Positions 22,668 to 29,621 of a stretch of DNA of 33,928 nt are shown in pieces. Location of the stretch: the IMG/VR virus record IMGVR_UViG_3300028384_000371, positions 1 through 33,928 of that record. One strand, written 5' to 3'. Origin of the DNA: a virus. The position numbers were made by a program, and so were the translations under genes. Position 1 is the stretch's first letter, and each line of letters starts with the position of its first letter. The notes beneath the pieces were generated by a model. It worked only from the letters and a program-made list of their open reading frames with translations. It did no database searches and had not been told where the DNA came from.

Positions 22668-24799
22668 TGGCATACGGACTTAAATACGAATTGTTTTTCT
22701 CTGATGTAGAAAGGAACAAATTTAAGATTGAAATTTTAGAAAAAGATTTTGAGATTGACCCTTTTGGTTTAGGGACAACGCCAACACAGCTAATAGGTAC
22801 AGGAAGCCCAGCTGTAATTGAATGGAATGCAGACGATGATATTTACTCACCTATAATTGGTTCACGCTGTAAGCTTAATTTTTTTGCAACAGATTCAGAA
22901 ACTTATGATGAGTTTTATAAAGCAGGCGAAAGGCAATACAAAGTAAAAATACTTGAATACACTTCTTTTGGTAGTGATTGGGATGGCGAAGAATTGATTT
23001 GGAACATAATTGACCAAACTTGGGATAAAAGTTTACTTGGAAGTGAGGTCTTTTATAATCCAATTTGGGAGGGTTTTATAGTGAATGATGGATATCAAGA
23101 AGCTGTGATTACAGCGCCTTATGAAATTAATTTAGAGGCGATAGATGGGCTTGGAACTTTAGATTCTTTTGATGTCCCATACCCTAGCGACAATGCAAAC
23201 GCTAAAGAAGAAATGTTCTTTTATTTAAAAGAGATATTAAAACTAACTGGACACGAGTTTGATATTTATATAGCTAATGATATTCGTAAAGATGGCGGGG
23301 CTGCTAATGACACTGTGTTTCACGATATAGAAGTTGATAGGTATATTTTTTCAAATAAAAACCTTACACTAATGAACGCTAAAGAGTCGCTGCGTTACAT
23401 TATGAAAATGACAAATAGTAGGGTTTTTCAATCATTTGCAAAATGGTACGTTGTAAGCAACTCTAATTTAATTGACAATAGGGTTGACCAAAGTGCTGTT
23501 GCGCCTAGTATAGCTGATATAGTAAATGAGCCAGACGAGCCAGTTGCGACCCCAGTTTATGGTTCGCCAGACATTACGATAATAGGGCAAGACCCTATGT
23601 ATAATGATGGCACTACTTATTCACTTATAGTGCAAAATTCTGGAACTGATATTGTTTCTTATTTATGGACTTTGCCCGATAGCAGTACGCTTGCACAACC
23701 ATCATTGTATTTAGGGAGCGTCAATTTAAGTCAAGATGGCGATGTTTATTCAGTCACAGCAACTGATGCTAATGGACAAACAGACACAGCTACATTTACT
23801 TTGAATGTAGATGAACAAACAGTAACCCCTACAAATAGCCAAGCTGGTATTGTAGAAGAAGATGACGAAGAAGCGGATGACCCAGTTCCAGTTGAAACAC
23901 CTACTGTTTACTATAAAATTGAACTTACTGGTGTTGACGATGTTACAAATGCTTATTTATCGCCAGTTACGGGAACTTATAATTATACAGCTTCGGAAGT
24001 TGGTAATTCATTTTCAATGACATTTAATGTTGTTTCAACTTCTGGGGAGTTTGATAGTGTTTCGCAAATTAGTAGCATATCAGTAACTGGAGGCTTTACA
24101 ATTACAAAGCAACTTATTGCTGATTATATTAGGTTAACTGTCTCTGGAACGTTACCAGTTGGAGGTCATATTGGTAATTATTCAGTAAGTGGGGCAGCTA
24201 ATGTACAGCAATTTGTGCATAGCTATTCAGTTTCAAATTCTGGTTTATCAAACGCTACTGTTTCGCCTGGCTCTTTTTCGGCTACTGCTGGACAAGGCAA
24301 ATCTTACACAAAATCATTTAGCATTAATGCATCAAGTGGTTATAAGTGGCAAAGCGCTGGTAATGTAACTGTCATATCAAGCGATGCCATTTATGATACT
24401 TTAACAGTATCTAAAACTAATGACACAACGTTGACAGTAACTATATCTGGAACAATAGGTGTAACGGATGAAAGTGCTACAATAACAGTAAGCGGTGCGC
24501 CAGTAGGTTCTGGTCCAGCTACGACTTTAAGTTTTAGCCCTTCTTCTCCATACGATATATCTGAAAGTAATGGTTACTTTGATTTAAGAGTTACAGCAGA
24601 TGGAAACTTTACAGTAAGGCCAAACCGAACTTGGATAACTGTAAACCCAGAAAAAGGAGCAACAGGCACTACTACAATAAGAGTTAAATTTAATGCAAAT
24701 ACAGGCGCAAAAAATAGGAAAGGAATTTTAGAATTTTTTCCATCTGGCAGCAACACGCGAATAACTTCAATATTAATAAATCAAGATGGCGTAGCATAA
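22667..24799 (+). CDS. Baseplate/distal tail protein with PKD-like and BACON-like domains
   Basis: 710 residues. Residues 1 to about 290 are a baseplate hub-like domain (LKYELFFSDVERNKFKIEIL, VIEWNADDDIYSPIIGSRCK) of the type found after the tape measure in Bacteroidetes phages. Then come a PKD/Ig-like domain (about 300-385; IVSYLWTLPDSS, YSVTATDANGQTDTATFTLN), an acidic linker (EEDDEEADD), a repeated beta region (YSVSNSGLSNATVSPGSFSA) and a C-terminal BACON-like domain (about 620-710; TWITVNPEKGATGTTTIRV, ending ITSILINQDG). BACON domains are Bacteroidetes-associated and thought to bind carbohydrate or mucin. The overlap with neighbours indicates coupled translation. Confidence 0.82.
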   Translation: MAYGLKYELFFSDVERNKFKIEILEKDFEIDPFGLGTTPTQLIGTGSPAVIEWNADDDIYSPIIGSRCKLNFFATDSETYDEFYKAGERQYKVKILEYTSFGSDWDGEELIWNIIDQTWDKSLLGSEVFYNPIWEGFIVNDGYQEAVITAPYEINLEAIDGLGTLDSFDVPYPSDNANAKEEMFFYLKEILKLTGHEFDIYIANDIRKDGGAANDTVFHDIEVDRYIFSNKNLTLMNAKESLRYIMKMTNSRVFQSFAKWYVVSNSNLIDNRVDQSAVAPSIADIVNEPDEPVATPVYGSPDITIIGQDPMYNDGTTYSLIVQNSGTDIVSYLWTLPDSSTLAQPSLYLGSVNLSQDGDVYSVTATDANGQTDTATFTLNVDEQTVTPTNSQAGIVEEDDEEADDPVPVETPTVYYKIELTGVDDVTNAYLSPVTGTYNYTASEVGNSFSMTFNVVSTSGEFDSVSQISSISVTGGFTITKQLIADYIRLTVSGTLPVGGHIGNYSVSGAANVQQFVHSYSVSNSGLSNATVSPGSFSATAGQGKSYTKSFSINASSGYKWQSAGNVTVISSDAIYDTLTVSKTNDTTLTVTISGTIGVTDESATITVSGAPVGSGPATTLSFSPSSPYDISESNGYFDLRVTADGNFTVRPNRTWITVNPEKGATGTTTIRVKFNANTGAKNRKGILEFFPSGSNTRITSILINQDGVA

Positions 24800-26022
24800 T
24801 GGGACAAATAAGAACATATCAACTTGAGTATTTGTATAAAGGTACAGAGCAAATAAGTTACAAGGTTTTTAACTCAGAGGGAGTGTATCAAGAAACAAAA
24901 GATGAAGATGTTTTAGTTAGCTGCCCAGAGCAATTAGTTCCACTCGATAGGTCTTTAATAAAACGCTATGAAAAGCCATTAAAGGAGGCTATATTTTTAA
25001 CAGAGTTAGCAGCGTTAAATTATATAAACCAAAACAGTCAGTTTTTATATGATACAGATGGTTGGGTATTAGGTACTTCTGGGGTTGGTCACAGTGCGCC
25101 AGAAATTGTAGAAGCTAACGACTATACTATAAAGCCTTTATCTGGTAATAAGTATTTAAGGGCAAATGGAACTGGGACTGCTGATTTGATGATAAAATCT
25201 GACATTACTTCTAATACAGTGCGCCAAGGTTTCCCAATAGAAATAGGTTTTTCTTATTATGTACAAAGACCACAAAGCGACACAGGAAAATACAGGTATG
25301 ATATTTATGCCTTGATTGATACAACTGGAAACGGCAGCCCAGATTATGAATATGATTTTGATGAAAATAAATGGGTGTCTTATTCCGCACCTCCTAATAG
25401 ATTCCTTTTATCAAACAACGCAAACAATAAATGGGTCGGATTTACCAAAACCCTAGAGCCTTTCTCATATACTACAAACGATGACGATGTTAATATTGAA
25501 ATTGGTATTTACTTTCCTAATGGCTTGGCTGTTGGAGAAATAACTTACATTGATAATTTTACAATAGGCGAAAAAATTGAATTTAATTTTACAAAGGTTA
25601 AAAATGTAAGGTCAAGATTTTCATATACAGGCGGTTTTACTGAAAAGTACGAAACCAAAAACATAATGTCAAACGAGTTAAAAGATGATGACAACTTTGT
25701 AGGGCAAATAGAAGGCGACTTTGAGCGCCCTAGAGATAGCGTTACAAAAACACTTGAGGCAATTATTACCCAAGAAATAGTAAACGATAACAGAGACTAT
25801 ATGACAAAGTATGAAGGCGTTTTTAGAAATGTTCGCGAGCAAAACGTAGGCTTACATAATAAGCTTTGGATTGATTTCGGTGTCGATACTTTACAAGAAG
25901 AAGTAAGTTGTTATTTAGATGCAATGACTTTCAATATAAAGGCAGCTGAGTATGATGTTAAAATGCACATACCCAATCAAGATGATGACGCCTTATCTAC
26001 CTATAAAACAATAGCAGAATAA
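24799..26022 (+). CDS. Baseplate protein with a carbohydrate-binding-like insert
   Basis: 407 residues, overlapping the previous stop (ATAATGG). The N-terminal 80 residues and the C-terminal 140 (YTGGFTEKYETKNIMSNELK, ITQEIVNDNRDYMTKYEGVF, AAEYDVKMHIPNQ) look like one baseplate module. A jelly-roll-like insert (about 85-250; YLRANGTGTADLMIKSDITS, NKWVGFTKTLEPF, EITYIDNFTIGE) has the layout of carbohydrate-binding modules. Probably the host-proximal tail tip, working with the BACON protein. Followed by the strongest terminator in the window. Confidence 0.72.
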   Translation: MGQIRTYQLEYLYKGTEQISYKVFNSEGVYQETKDEDVLVSCPEQLVPLDRSLIKRYEKPLKEAIFLTELAALNYINQNSQFLYDTDGWVLGTSGVGHSAPEIVEANDYTIKPLSGNKYLRANGTGTADLMIKSDITSNTVRQGFPIEIGFSYYVQRPQSDTGKYRYDIYALIDTTGNGSPDYEYDFDENKWVSYSAPPNRFLLSNNANNKWVGFTKTLEPFSYTTNDDDVNIEIGIYFPNGLAVGEITYIDNFTIGEKIEFNFTKVKNVRSRFSYTGGFTEKYETKNIMSNELKDDDNFVGQIEGDFERPRDSVTKTLEAIITQEIVNDNRDYMTKYEGVFRNVREQNVGLHNKLWIDFGVDTLQEEVSCYLDAMTFNIKAAEYDVKMHIPNQDDDALSTYKTIAE

Positions 26023-26041
26023 AAATCCTTTTTTGTTTGCT

Positions 26042-26078
26042 CTCCCCCTATTCGGTTTCGGCTGGTAGGGGGTTTTTT
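26042..26078 (+). terminator. Strong terminator ending the late operon
   Basis: CCCCCTA (26044-26050) pairs with TAGGGGG (26066-26072), 15-base loop, then T6. It separates late and early genes. Confidence 0.9.
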
Positions 26079-26106
26079 ATTTTTATTTAAAAAAAAGTAA
26101 AATATT

Positions 26107-26138
26107 TTTTGGTAGTTAAAATATTCTTTATATATTTG
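26107..26138 (+). promoter_or_regulatory. Strong promoter of the early region
   Basis: TTTTG at 26107-26111 followed by the shared block TTTGGTAGTTAAAA and TATATTTG at 26131-26138, with an A-tract and AGTAAAA upstream. Nearly the same promoter lies before 8449. The leader to the ATG at 26165 is A-rich with no Shine-Dalgarno sequence. Confidence 0.85.
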
Positions 26139-26164
26139 TACTGTTAAACAATTAAAACAAAACA

Positions 26165-26563
26165 ATGAAACAAGTCAATGATTACGTTTATGATGATGGG
26201 GGTCGCCATAATTATTTTCAAATGAAATACAAAAAAGACAGAGTTGCTGATTGTGTCGTTCGAGCATTAGCAATAGCAACAAATGAAGATTACCAATCAG
26301 TAAGAAAAGAACTTTGGGAGATTTCATTTAACAACGGATGTATGCCAAACGAAAAGCAGACTTATGAAGAATTTCTAACAAAAAGAGGCTTTATAAAAGA
26401 AAAGAAAATTAAGGGCTTTACGCTTAAAGAATACCCTTTGAGTGATACCGAAACTTATGTCGTTATACTAGCAAATCACTTAGTTTGCTTAGACCAAGGA
26501 ATAGTAAGAGATATATGGGATTGCAGAAATAAATACCCATACAACACTTGGAAAAAACCTTAA
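26165..26563 (+). CDS. Cys-His hydrolase-like (papain-fold?) protein
   Basis: 132 residues and first gene of the early region under a strong promoter. The layout DCVVRALAIATNEDY (C30), YEEFLTKRGF, ANHLVCLDQG (H105) and VRDIWDCR (D116, D119) is the Cys-His-Asp order of small papain/C39-like folds: Cys at the start of a helix, His at a strand start, Asp in a D-x-W-D strand. I have seen similar proteins in phages, but the substrate is unknown. It could be a protease, deubiquitinase-like or amidase-type enzyme, or a non-catalytic host-takeover protein. Confidence 0.6.
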   Translation: MKQVNDYVYDDGGRHNYFQMKYKKDRVADCVVRALAIATNEDYQSVRKELWEISFNNGCMPNEKQTYEEFLTKRGFIKEKKIKGFTLKEYPLSDTETYVVILANHLVCLDQGIVRDIWDCRNKYPYNTWKKP

Positions 26564-26573
26564 CTTAAAAACA

Positions 26574-26651
26574 ATGAAAAAATTCACTTACATATTTATG
26601 GCGCTATTTACAGTCTTTATAGCGCTACAATTCCTAAGAGGAATATTATAA
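26574..26651 (+). CDS. Very short membrane peptide
   Basis: 25 residues (MKKFTYIFMALFTVFIALQF then LRGIL), a single hydrophobic helix with a basic start. The ATG follows TTAAAAACA, 10 bases after the previous stop. Such peptides are easily missed; it may also be a chance frame. Confidence 0.4.
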   Translation: MKKFTYIFMALFTVFIALQFLRGIL

Positions 26652-26682
26652 AACAAAATTTTTTTTAACCATTAAAATAAAT

Positions 26683-26690
26683 TATATTTG
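26683..26690 (+). promoter_or_regulatory. Promoter -7 element, 4 bases from the HTH gene ATG
   Basis: TATATTTG, then CATT and the ATG at 26695. Probably leaderless. The T-tract at 26659-26666 lies in the -33 region. Confidence 0.72.
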
Positions 26691-26694
26691 CATT

Positions 26695-26886
26695 ATGACA
26701 GAATCGCATTTTAAATTTATTCGACTTATCAAGGATAAGAGAATAACAAAGAAAGAGATAGCAAGTAGGATGGGTATGACATTACCTACTTTGAACGCTA
26801 GGTTTAATAACCCCAGAACATTAAAACTTTCTGAGGTTGAAGAATTAAGTAAAATTTTAAACACAAATATTTTAGAACAATTATGA
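26695..26886 (+). CDS. Cro/CI-type HTH regulator
   Basis: 63 residues, nearly all one HTH_3-type domain: ITKKEIASRMGMTLPTLNAR is the helix-turn-helix, followed by KLSEVEELSKILNTN. Small size suggests a Cro-like dimer rather than a CI repressor. It heads the replication operon and overlaps the next gene by 4 bases (ATGA). There is no divergent repressor or integrase in the window, so a lysogeny switch is not evident; it may instead turn down early transcription. Confidence 0.85.
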   Translation: MTESHFKFIRLIKDKRITKKEIASRMGMTLPTLNARFNNPRTLKLSEVEELSKILNTNILEQL

Positions 26887-27404
26887 AAGAGTATTACAAA
26901 GCAATTTCAAAATTCCAGAAAGAGTGTCCAGTGCTGCCAAAAAATACAAAAGGCTATGGATACAAGTACTGTAATTTAAGCACAATGACAACTATTATAA
27001 ACCCTGTGCTAAATGAAAATGGTTTAGCATATACGCAGCCACTTTCTACAAATCCGCTGACACTCAATAGGGCAATTAAAACAACTGTATTGCACCTTGA
27101 GAGTGGCGAGTTTGAAACAGAGTACTGGGATTTACCAGAGATAGAATTAAAAGGGCAAAACAGATACCAGTCAGATGGTAGCGGTATAACGTATTGTAGA
27201 AGGTACGCCTTAGCAGCCCATTTAGGTCTTGTATCTGAAGATGATACCGATGGAGCAGGCAAACAAGTTGGCAAACCAAAACTAACTAGCGTGCAGCTTA
27301 ATCAATTACTTAAAGGCGATGCAGATACTGCTCGAAGTGCATTGTCTAAATATCAAATGACAGAAGAGCAAATACAAAAATTAACTAATAAATTTTCAAA
27401 GTAA
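26883..27404 (+). CDS. erf: ERF-family single-strand annealing protein
   Basis: 173 residues. The core YYKAISKFQKECPVLPKNTK, GYKYCNLSTMTTIINPVLNE, GLAYTQPLS and QSDGSGITYCRRYALAAHLG is the ERF superfamily pattern (K-x-x-x-x-Y-x-Y-x-x-L, then G-S-x-x-T-Y-x-R-R-Y-x-L). It anneals complementary single strands in phage recombination. The C-terminal 45 residues hold a small helical domain. It acts with the RecE-like exonuclease (27835) and the SSB-like protein encoded next. Confidence 0.92.
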   Translation: MKEYYKAISKFQKECPVLPKNTKGYGYKYCNLSTMTTIINPVLNENGLAYTQPLSTNPLTLNRAIKTTVLHLESGEFETEYWDLPEIELKGQNRYQSDGSGITYCRRYALAAHLGLVSEDDTDGAGKQVGKPKLTSVQLNQLLKGDADTARSALSKYQMTEEQIQKLTNKFSK

Positions 27405-27405
27405 A

Positions 27406-27663
27406 ATGGCACAACAAACAAAAATTTTCGCAAAAGGAATCAATTTTAAAAGAAGAGAAGGCGCTCCAGATTTTGTAGTGGGTAACCTAAACATTAAAGT
27501 TGATGAAGCAATCGAAACATTAAAAGAGAATGAGAAAAATGGCTGGGTAAACCTAGATATTTTGACAAGCAAAGAAGGCAAGCCTTATGTAGAAGTGAAC
27601 ACATGGACACCAGATGGCGAGAAAAAAGAGCAAGTTAAAGAAGGCGGAGACCTACCATTTTAA
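27406..27663 (+). CDS. Single-strand DNA-binding-like protein with DLPF tail
   Basis: 85 residues. Beta-rich first part (IFAKGINFKRREGAPDFVVG, WVNLDILTSKEGKPYVEVNT) and a C-terminal acidic tip ending GGDLPF, which mimics the SSB C-terminal tip (D-D-L/I-P-F) that recruits replication and repair proteins. Shorter than bacterial SSB (about 110 for the OB fold), so the fold assignment is tentative. Starts 1 base after the ERF stop; functional link to recombination is strong by position. Confidence 0.72.
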   Translation: MAQQTKIFAKGINFKRREGAPDFVVGNLNIKVDEAIETLKENEKNGWVNLDILTSKEGKPYVEVNTWTPDGEKKEQVKEGGDLPF

Positions 27664-27667
27664 TGAG

Positions 27668-27692
27668 AGGGGGGCTATATGCCCCCTTTTTA
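27668..27692 (+). terminator. Intrinsic terminator or attenuator within the early operon
   Basis: AGGGGGGC (27668-27675) pairs with GCCCCCTT (27681-27688), loop TATAT, followed by T. A short T-run and no clear promoter after it suggest partial termination that lowers expression of downstream genes. Confidence 0.8.
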
Positions 27693-27695
27693 ATT

Positions 27696-27860
27696 ATGAA
27701 AAAACATACGATTTACGATATAACACAGGATGAACTTGACTTCCTTTATGCACACAACCAAAAGCTTTTGGAAACAGTGGCAACATTAAATAACCTAGTA
27801 ACAATGCAACAAGCACAAATTAAAATACTACAAAATGAGAAAGCAAATAGAGAGCAATAG
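27696..27860 (+). CDS. Small coiled-coil protein
   Basis: 54 residues (ITQDELDFLYAHNQKLLETV, then ATLNNLVTMQQAQIKILQNE), almost entirely one predicted coiled coil. I prefer the ATG at 27696, after the terminator hairpin; the in-frame ATG at 27663 would place the hairpin inside the gene. It overlaps the exonuclease start by 26 bases. Function unknown, perhaps a partner of the recombination proteins. Confidence 0.6.
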   Translation: MKKHTIYDITQDELDFLYAHNQKLLETVATLNNLVTMQQAQIKILQNEKANREQ

Positions 27861-28599
27861 CAAATACCACAGCGACCCGAGCATTTCGGCGAGTGGTCTT
27901 AAAACAATATTTTTAAAAAGTGTTTTTCACCATATAAACAGAAAATTTAAAAGCACGCCATCTACTATATTTGGCAGCGCTGTACATTCCTATGTACTAG
28001 AAGGCGAGACACAATTTTATAAAGAGTTTGCTGTTTGGGATAAACCTAAAGGCAATAGCAAAGCTATAAGAGAAGAAAAAGCAGAAAAGCTTATGTCTAT
28101 AGGTTCAAGGGATATAATAACTAGCCAGCAGTTTAAGAACATAAAACAGATAAATAAAAATATACTTGAAGATGATAGGATTGCGCCCTATGTAGTGGGC
28201 GAAGTTGAAGTGAGCCACTATAGCGAAATAGATGGCATACCTATTAAGTGTCGCCCAGATTGTATGAACCGACAAGAAGGTTGGATTAGCGACATTAAAA
28301 CCTGTGGTAATAACAGCCCTAATAAATTCAGGTGGGATATACTAGGCTGGGCTTATCATTTACAGGCGGTTTGTTATTCTAAAATAATGGGCTTACCTGT
28401 GGAAAATTTTCGTTTTATAGCGGTCGAGAATGTTTACCCATTTAGCGCTGAACTTTACAGCTTGAGTGATGAAATGATTGAGAAGGGCGAACTAGCATTT
28501 GAAAAAGCACTTAATGATTGGCGCTTTTATTTAGAAACTGGTATTGAGTTAAAACATAACTCAGACAAAACTTCTGAGGATGGAAGCATAATTATTTAA
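27835..28599 (+). CDS. RecE/Exo VIII-like PD-(D/E)XK exonuclease
   Basis: 254 residues. SISASGLKTIF at the start, H51 (FGSAVHSYVLEG), E125, IPIKCRPDCMN (D142) and WISDIKTC (D153, K155) with HLQAVCYSKI form the PDDEXK exonuclease core of RecE/YqaJ-type enzymes. It would resect 5' ends to give 3' tails for the ERF protein. Exonuclease plus annealase in one operon is the usual phage recombination pair. The start overlaps the coiled-coil gene. Confidence 0.88.
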   Translation: MRKQIESNSKYHSDPSISASGLKTIFLKSVFHHINRKFKSTPSTIFGSAVHSYVLEGETQFYKEFAVWDKPKGNSKAIREEKAEKLMSIGSRDIITSQQFKNIKQINKNILEDDRIAPYVVGEVEVSHYSEIDGIPIKCRPDCMNRQEGWISDIKTCGNNSPNKFRWDILGWAYHLQAVCYSKIMGLPVENFRFIAVENVYPFSAELYSLSDEMIEKGELAFEKALNDWRFYLETGIELKHNSDKTSEDGSIII

Positions 28600-28601
28600 A
28601 G

Positions 28602-29063
28602 ATGAAAAAGAGATTAACGAAATATTTTTGTGAAAAGAACAATATAGATTTATTTACAATTAAGGATATAATAGAGAAAAAACTTAATGTAAAATTGAAA
28701 CCAAAAAACAGAAAAAGGCATATAACAGATGCTAGAAAAATATTTTTCTTTTTAGCCTATAAACACACAAAATTTAACTTAGCTGTAATAGGCGGTTACT
28801 TGAACAGAGACCACGCAACAGCTTTGCATAATATAAGAGCAGCAAAAATTTTAAAAGATAACGATAGAGACTTTAGAGAAAAATTATATAATTTAGATAA
28901 AATAGTTTTTGAAAAAAAGACAAATAAATTTAGAAAACCAACAATAGAACCACAGCCCAGAGTTATACATCCAGCAATAAGATATGCGCAAAAATCCGTT
29001 CGAAAAGTATTTATCAAAAGAAGACAGACTGCAAAATCAAGTTATGTACTATCTCAAAGCTAA
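28602..29063 (+). CDS. DnaA domain IV-like protein
   Basis: 153 residues. Residues 38-85 resemble the DnaA C-terminal DNA-binding domain: ITDARKIFFFLAYKHTKFNL, AVIGGYLNRDHATALHNI (68-78 corresponds to the D-H-x-T-V/A-x-x-A/H signature). It has no AAA+ domain. The rest is basic. It may bind DnaA boxes to hijack or displace host DnaA at an origin. The last 80 bases overlap the next gene in another frame. Confidence 0.82.
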   Translation: MKKRLTKYFCEKNNIDLFTIKDIIEKKLNVKLKPKNRKRHITDARKIFFFLAYKHTKFNLAVIGGYLNRDHATALHNIRAAKILKDNDRDFREKLYNLDKIVFEKKTNKFRKPTIEPQPRVIHPAIRYAQKSVRKVFIKRRQTAKSSYVLSQS

Positions 29064-29358
29064 ATATCCAAAGGCGTTATCTATTCATGTTCCAAATGAG
29101 GGTAAGCGTTCGCCATTTGAAAGGTACAAGTTTAAATACCTAGGCGGGCTTTCTGGTGTGCCAGATATTTTAGTTTTTAAGCAAAACGCAAATAAATGCG
29201 GTCTAGCGATAGAACTCAAGGTCGGGTATAACAAACCTACAGAAAACCAAAAAAAGCTATTAGAAGCGCTTAAAATGGCAAATTGGGAGGCTCAGTGGGT
29301 TAATAACTACCAAGATGCTGTTAATTTAATAGATAAATATTTTAGCGATGAAGTATAG
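28984..29358 (+). CDS. VRR-NUC nuclease
   Basis: 124 residues. HVPNEGKRSPFERYKFK (N38, E39), GLSGVPDILVF (D61) and LAIELKVG (E77, K79), followed by PTENQKKLLEALKMANW, is the standard stand-alone VRR-NUC pattern of phages, a PD-(D/E)XK fold suited to DNA junctions or flaps. It overlaps the DnaA-like gene by 80 bases, unusually long, and the next gene by 11. Confidence 0.92.
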   Translation: MRKNPFEKYLSKEDRLQNQVMYYLKAKYPKALSIHVPNEGKRSPFERYKFKYLGGLSGVPDILVFKQNANKCGLAIELKVGYNKPTENQKKLLEALKMANWEAQWVNNYQDAVNLIDKYFSDEV

Positions 29359-29608
29359 AAAAGTTTTTTATAGCGAGAAATTAAACAAGGTACGCTCAAG
29401 GCAAAATTTATGGACTACTAATTCCACGATGGATTTAAGTGATGGTTATGAATATGTAGGGTCTATGACGCCTGTTGAACTTGATTTATTAATTGAGGCG
29501 CTGTTCGAAAAATATGGGATTAAAGATATAACGCACGAACAATTTGAAACTATGTTTGGAGATGTGAGAACTTTTTGCGACATTTTAAAAGGAATTTTAG
29601 AGAAGTAA
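29348..29608 (+). CDS. Unknown 86-residue protein
   Basis: Basic start (KYRKVFYSEKLNKVRSRQ) and an acidic helical second half (TPVELDLLIEALFEKYGIKD, THEQFETMF). No motif recognised. It overlaps the VRR-NUC gene by 11 bases and precedes the initiator gene, so is probably part of the replication operon. Confidence 0.65.
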   Translation: MKYRKVFYSEKLNKVRSRQNLWTTNSTMDLSDGYEYVGSMTPVELDLLIEALFEKYGIKDITHEQFETMFGDVRTFCDILKGILEK

Positions 29609-29621
29609 ACAAAACAATACA

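Noticed and set aside
26695-26886. Lysogeny switch around the HTH gene
   Set aside because: There is only one small HTH protein, no divergent operon and no integrase, so temperate lifestyle is not supported within this window.
27663-27695. Upstream ATG start for the small coiled-coil gene
   Set aside because: The extra 11 residues are encoded by the terminator hairpin at 27668-27688; the ATG at 27696 is more credible, though coupling via TAATG cannot be excluded.
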